Shown here one piece after another: positions 8,072 through 10,594 of a DNA stretch of 10,594 nt; within the stretch, counting starts at the first letter, position 1; the number at the start of each line of letters is the position of its first letter. A program made the translations under genes and the position numbers. The notes below the pieces were generated by a model that saw nothing but the letters and a program-made list of their open reading frames with translations, was not told where the DNA came from and searched no databases. The stretch is from Acidobacteriaceae bacterium (GTDB lineage Bacteria; Acidobacteriota; Terriglobia; Terriglobales; Acidobacteriaceae). The DNA is taken from NCBI GenBank assembly GCA_025462805.1, contig JAOAPJ010000140.1, forward strand, positions 1 to 10,594, read 5' to 3'.

Positions 8072-8991
8072 GGGTGCGAGTCCCCTGCCTGCGGCTTCGC
8101 ATTCGGGTCCTGCTGCGCATTGTTCCGTGTCCACTCCAGAAACAGCTCGGTCAGGTCGCGCCGCACCGGCACCACGCTCACCAGCTCTGCACCCTGTGCC
8201 CATGCCGCCTCTAGGAAGCGCCGCGTCTCAGAGACCGGCACGCGCCACACCTCGCCATCACCGGAAGCCCCCCAAGGCGAACTGAAGCCTGGCCCCGGCG
8301 TAAACCCGCGCAGCGTCACCTCCGCCTGATCCGCCTCACCGAGCAGCGCGTCCAGGCGCCCATAGCGAAGCAGCCGCCCTTCATGCAGGAAGGCGATCCG
8401 ATCGCTCACCAGCGCCACCTCGTTCAGCTGGTGCGAACTGAGCAGGATGGCAGCACCTTCCGCGCGAAGCTCCATAAGCAGCGTGCGGATCTCCACCACG
8501 CCGAGTGGATCGAGGGCGGATGCAGGCTCGTCCAGGATGAAGACGCGCGGATGGTGGATCATCGCCTGTGCCATGGCGAGCCGCTGCTGCATCCCGCGCG
8601 AGAATCGTCGTACATCGCGACGCCACTCAGTGATTCCCACGCGGCGCAGCACACGCTCCATCTGTTCGCGTGTGGGCAAGACATCATTCAAACGTGCAGC
8701 AAAGCGTAAGGTGTCGAAGACATCGCCACCGTAGAAGACCGGAGCATCCGGCATAAAGCCTAGCTGCCGCCGCGCCTTGGCATCGCGAAAGCTTCGCCCC
8801 ATCAGCCAGCCTTTACCCGAGCTCGGCAGCAGAAATCCGGTCGCAATCTGCATGGCCGTGGTCTTGCCGGCACCGTTCGGACCGACCAGACCGAGGATCT
8901 CGCCCTGCTGCAACGAGAAACTCACGTCCGCCAGGGCGCGCGCCATCCCAAACTTCTTCGAGATCCGATCAAAGACGAGCGCCGGCTCCAT
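8068..8991 (-). CDS. ABC transporter ATP-binding protein
   Basis: This is the ATPase subunit that would power the adjacent ABC-2 permease. The 307-residue protein has all the nucleotide-binding motifs in order: Walker A GPNGAGKTT (37-45), a Q-loop region where the usual Gln seems to be Asp82 (GFMPDAP), a signature FSRGMQQR (130-137) in place of LSGGQ, Walker B VFILDEP (150-156), D-loop SALD (158-161) and the switch His186 in LLSSHQ. The region after residue 215 is a C-terminal domain typical of exporter ATPases of the CcmA/NatA/BcrA kind. The start ATG 8991 has GAGGAT 6 nt upstream. It is separated from atpE by a terminator, so it probably has its own promoter. I could not find a convincing one in the 50 nt available. 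The stop overlaps the permease start. Confidence 0.93.
   Translation of the reverse strand: MEPALVFDRISKKFGMARALADVSFSLQQGEILGLVGPNGAGKTTAMQIATGFLLPSSGKGWLMGRSFRDAKARRQLGFMPDAPVFYGGDVFDTLRFAARLNDVLPTREQMERVLRRVGITEWRRDVRRFSRGMQQRLAMAQAMIHHPRVFILDEPASALDPLGVVEIRTLLMELRAEGAAILLSSHQLNEVALVSDRIAFLHEGRLLRYGRLDALLGEADQAEVTLRGFTPGPGFSSPWGASGDGEVWRVPVSETRRFLEAAWAQGAELVSVVPVRRDLTELFLEWTRNNAQQDPNAKPQAGDSHP
8081..8086 (-). promoter_or_regulatory. Ribosome binding site of the ABC permease
   Basis: On the minus strand AGGGGA lies 9 nt before the GTG at 8071, inside the ATPase coding sequence. It supports the overlapping GTG start over the longer open frame that reaches back to 8203. Confidence 0.6.
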
Positions 8992-9035
8992 GCTGCCATC
9001 CTCGCAGTTGTCATCCTAGACGGAACGCATGTCAG

Positions 9036-9073
9036 GAAAGAAAAAGCCCCCAGCCATGTGGCCGAGGGCTTTC
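9036..9073 (-). terminator. Rho-independent terminator after atpE
   Basis: Read on the minus strand, AAAGCCC (9072-9066) pairs with GGGCTTT (9049-9043). An inner GCC/GGC stem closes an ACAT loop, with two mismatches between the outer and inner stems. A T-rich run TTTTTCTTTCC follows. It begins about 20 nt after the atpE stop at 9093-9095. It closes the atp transcript before the ABC ATPase gene. Read on the plus strand the same hairpin is followed by TTTCGTTTT, but no plus-strand gene leads into it. Confidence 0.85.
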
Positions 9074-9092
9074 GTTTTCGGAACTGCCTCTC

Positions 9093-9413
9093 TTACTGGA
9101 TCCTGGCCTGCACCTTTACAAAGATGATGACCAGCGTGAACAGCGAGAGCGACTCGATGAAGGCAAGGCCCAGCGTCAGCAGCAGCAGGATGCCCGGACG
9201 TGCGCCCGGGTTCCGCGCCAGCGCTTCGGTGGCCGAAGCCGTTGCCCGGCCCTGACCCAGGCCGCAGAGGCCAGCCGCAAGGCCCATGCCGATGCCCGCT
9301 GCGATCGAGGTCAGTCCGATGGCCATTCCGTTGCCGCCAGCGTCCTGTGCGAATGCCGGGGCGGCCAGGAAGAGCACGCTCAGCACTGTAAAGAGGATTT
9401 GCAGTTTCCGCAT
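9093..9413 (-). CDS. atpE: ATP synthase subunit c, with N-terminal signal peptide
   Basis: Subunit c forms the rotating ring of the ATP synthase membrane motor. The 106-residue product is longer than the usual 70-90 because it begins with a signal-peptide-like segment: Met-Arg-Lys, a hydrophobic core to Leu16, then APAFAQD, with likely cleavage after Ala22. The mature part would be 84 residues. It has two helices, the glycine-rich first helix (GIGMGLAAG, 40-48), the polar loop ARNP (66-69) and the ion-binding Glu87 in AFIESLSLF. Gln54 and Ser88 lie where Na+-binding rings have ligands, but Leu89 and Phe92 do not match that type. The start ATG 9413 is chosen for its GGAG 7 nt upstream. The frame is open to a GTG at 9467, but that adds an unlikely polar leader. 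It follows atpB by 162 nt and is last in its transcript. Confidence 0.95.
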   Translation of the reverse strand: MRKLQILFTVLSVLFLAAPAFAQDAGGNGMAIGLTSIAAGIGMGLAAGLCGLGQGRATASATEALARNPGARPGILLLLTLGLAFIESLSLFTLVIIFVKVQARIQ

Positions 9414-9419
9414 TGTGTT

Positions 9420-9425
9420 TCTCCG
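9420..9425 (-). promoter_or_regulatory. Ribosome binding site of atpE
   Basis: On the minus strand CGGAGA precedes the ATG at 9413; the GGAG core is 7 nt from the start codon. It selects this start over the in-frame GTG at 9467 and so shows that the signal-peptide-like N-terminus is the real beginning of the protein. Confidence 0.75.
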
Positions 9426-9541
9426 TTGCTCCCAGAATTGAACCGTCAGTGGGTGGTTGATGCTCACCGTGCTGGCACCCTCACGCTAAACGGCCGATGC
9501 AGACAGGGCGGAAGCGGCTCCCTGGCTGAAATGTCTAAGCA

Positions 9542-9567
9542 GGCCGCGCGCATTGGCAGCAGCGGCC
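9542..9567 (-). other. GC-only inverted repeat in the atpB-atpE spacer
   Basis: GGCCGC and GCGGCC form a 6-bp stem with a 14-nt loop, starting about 9 nt after the atpB stop on the minus strand. No T run follows, so it is not an intrinsic terminator. It could protect the atpB 3' end or influence how much atpE is made. In a GC-rich genome a stem of this size can also arise by chance. The rest of the 162-nt spacer (9414-9575) holds no gene and no promoter I can support. Confidence 0.3.
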
Positions 9568-9575
9568 GCAGAACT

Positions 9576-10310
9576 CTAGTGGTCGTGCGCCGTCGCCTGC
9601 GCCAGATAGATCAACGCGAGCATCATGAACACGTACGCCTGAATGACTGAAACAGCGAGGTGCATTCCCAGGAAGACGGCGGGAATCGCAATCGGCACCA
9701 GCGAGAAGAACACCAGCGTCACCATGTCGCCGGCAAACATGTTCGCGTAGAGACGAACTGTGAGCGAGAGGATGCGGGACAGATGAGAGACGATCTCGAT
9801 GGGGAACATCAGCGGAGAGATCCACCACACCGGTCCCAGGAAGTGCTTGAAGTAGCCGACCGGCCCCTGCTCCCGGACACCGTGGTAGTTGTAGTACAGA
9901 AACGTGATCAGCGCGACGCCAAGCGGGACCCATGGCTTGGCCGTGGGCGAAATGAACCCCGGCAGCAACCCAAGCAGGTTGCTGAACAAGATGAAGATGA
10001 AGATGGTGGTGACAATCGGTACATAGCGCTCAAAGCCGTGGCCGATGATCGACTCCGCCTGTCCGCTCACGAACTCATGCAGCATCTCCGCGATGTTCTG
10101 CACCGGGCCAGGCTTGTCCACACTCAGGGTGGCCCGCACCAGTACGAAGAAAAGCAGCAGCGCGAAGAAGATCAGCAGTTCCATTGCCATGGGGTTGTCG
10201 ATGGGCGCCTGCGGATACTGCGGGTGCACATGGAACAGCGCCAGGATCGTGTTGGCGAGTCCTGCGAAATAGTGGTTCAGGAAGGCTGTGAATGGGAGCT
10301 GTACTGGCAT
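9576..10310 (-). CDS. atpB: ATP synthase subunit a
   Basis: Subunit a is the static half of the FO motor; it provides the two half-channels that load and unload ions on the c-ring. The 244-residue product has the normal size. It carries the essential arginine, Arg186, in SLTVRLYANMFAGDMV. Asp195, His217 and Gln224 (in MHLAVSVIQAYVFMM) take the places of E. coli Glu219, His245 and Gln252. Earlier landmarks are FILFSNLLGLLPGF (106-119), and it ends YLAQATAHDH. ATG 10310 gives a sensible N-terminus before the first helix (MAMELLIFFALLLFF). The nearest Shine-Dalgarno-like AGGAAG is about 14 nt upstream, which is rather far. The atpI-like gene lies 48 nt upstream on the same strand. Confidence 0.96.
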   Translation of the reverse strand: MPVQLPFTAFLNHYFAGLANTILALFHVHPQYPQAPIDNPMAMELLIFFALLLFFVLVRATLSVDKPGPVQNIAEMLHEFVSGQAESIIGHGFERYVPIVTTIFIFILFSNLLGLLPGFISPTAKPWVPLGVALITFLYYNYHGVREQGPVGYFKHFLGPVWWISPLMFPIEIVSHLSRILSLTVRLYANMFAGDMVTLVFFSLVPIAIPAVFLGMHLAVSVIQAYVFMMLALIYLAQATAHDH

Positions 10311-10358
10311 AACGTGCGATGTCGCTTCCTGCGTGAAGTCAAGCCTTGAAGGAGGGAG

Positions 10359-10594
10359 CTACATGGTCCAGGCGCGCAGCAGTCGAATCGACTCGATCGT
10401 CAGCGCCACCACGGCCAACCCCAGACCCGCGCAAAGCGCGTACACCGAGCCCTCCAAACTCCTAAGGCTAACATAAAGAACGGCTCCAGCAAGGATGAGG
10501 CGCAGGAAAAACCAGATCAGCACACCCGCAATCGGCTTCGCCTGCCGGCCTTCGTTGAAGCGGCTCAGCACGGCCATCATCAAGCGCTGCGACT
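10359..10594 (-). CDS. AtpI-like protein, C-terminal part (partial)
   Basis: The reading frame is open from the right window edge to TAG 10361-10359, about 77 codons. The visible part has a charged stretch (SRFNEGRQAKP) and then two membrane helices, roughly IAGVLIWFFLRLILAGAVLY and YALCAGLGLAVVALTIESI, ending LLRAWTM. This fits the last two helices of the ATP synthase I family, small membrane proteins encoded directly before atpB that assist assembly of the c-ring and may bind Mg2+. Position and topology are the main support; the family is poorly conserved and I would not assign the symbol firmly. A TTG/ATG cluster at 10575-10583 could be a start of a short version, but the open frame beyond it and the missing first helices suggest the gene begins outside the window. 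Confidence 0.6.
   Translation of the reverse strand, partial: SQRLMMAVLSRFNEGRQAKPIAGVLIWFFLRLILAGAVLYVSLRSLEGSVYALCAGLGLAVVALTIESIRLLRAWTM

Noticed and set aside
8072..8203. A longer start for the ABC permease giving 270 residues.
   Set aside because: The extra part is the ATPase C-terminus in another frame and is unlike a permease N-terminus. GTG 8071 has a ribosome site and the GTGA overlap.
9414..9467. GTG at 9467 as an alternative atpE start, adding 18 residues.
   Set aside because: It would put a polar, charged leader before a well-formed signal peptide and has no good ribosome site; ATG 9413 has GGAG at 7 nt.
10311..10358. TTGACT on the minus strand between the atpI-like gene and atpB, resembling a -35 element.
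   Set aside because: No -10-like hexamer occurs at 15-18 nt spacing, so there is no basis for calling a promoter.

Overview
The window is a core-energy-metabolism segment of a GC-rich bacterial chromosome. It carries the distal half of a proton-pumping NADH:quinone oxidoreductase (complex I, nuo) operon on the plus strand. Facing it on the minus strand are a two-gene ABC exporter and a membrane-sector (FO) gene set of the F-type ATP synthase. The divergent NuoM type, the signal peptide on ATP synthase subunit c and the separation of FO genes from the rest of the atp operon suggest an acidobacterium, perhaps class Terriglobia. That placement is an inference from remembered family features, not a database match.

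Positions 1-7387 (plus strand) read nuoG (3' end only) - nuoH - nuoJ - nuoK - nuoL - nuoM - nuoN. Spacing is very tight from nuoJ onward: J/K are 1 nt apart, and K/L, L/M and M/N each share an ATGA stop-start overlap, pointing to one transcript with translational coupling. NuoH, J, K, L, M and N make up most of the membrane arm. NuoG belongs to the peripheral arm. The usual nuoI between nuoH and nuoJ is absent; only 67 nt of noncoding sequence lie there.

Positions 7376-7402 form a palindrome in which the last four codons of nuoN and of the convergent permease gene are the two arms of a 12-bp hairpin. The two stop codons are 3 nt apart. Positions 7391-8991 (minus strand) hold an ABC ATPase and an ABC-2 type permease joined by a GTGA overlap; their substrate cannot be told from sequence.

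Positions 9036-9073 hold a rho-independent terminator that closes the minus-strand atp cluster. Upstream of it (in minus-strand order) lie a partial atpI-like gene at the window edge, atpB (subunit a) and atpE (subunit c). No atpF/H/A/G/D/C follows atpE, so the stalk and F1 genes must be elsewhere. Complex I builds the ion gradient that the a/c-ring motor uses, so the two clusters are functionally linked though on opposite strands.

I found no mobile element, CRISPR array, tRNA, rRNA or unknown gene system. The points worth a second look are within known families: the missing nuoI, a NuoM that seems to lack two of the usual channel histidines, a histidine-rich loop in NuoL, the shared palindromic gene ends, and the signal peptide and ion-site residues of AtpE.
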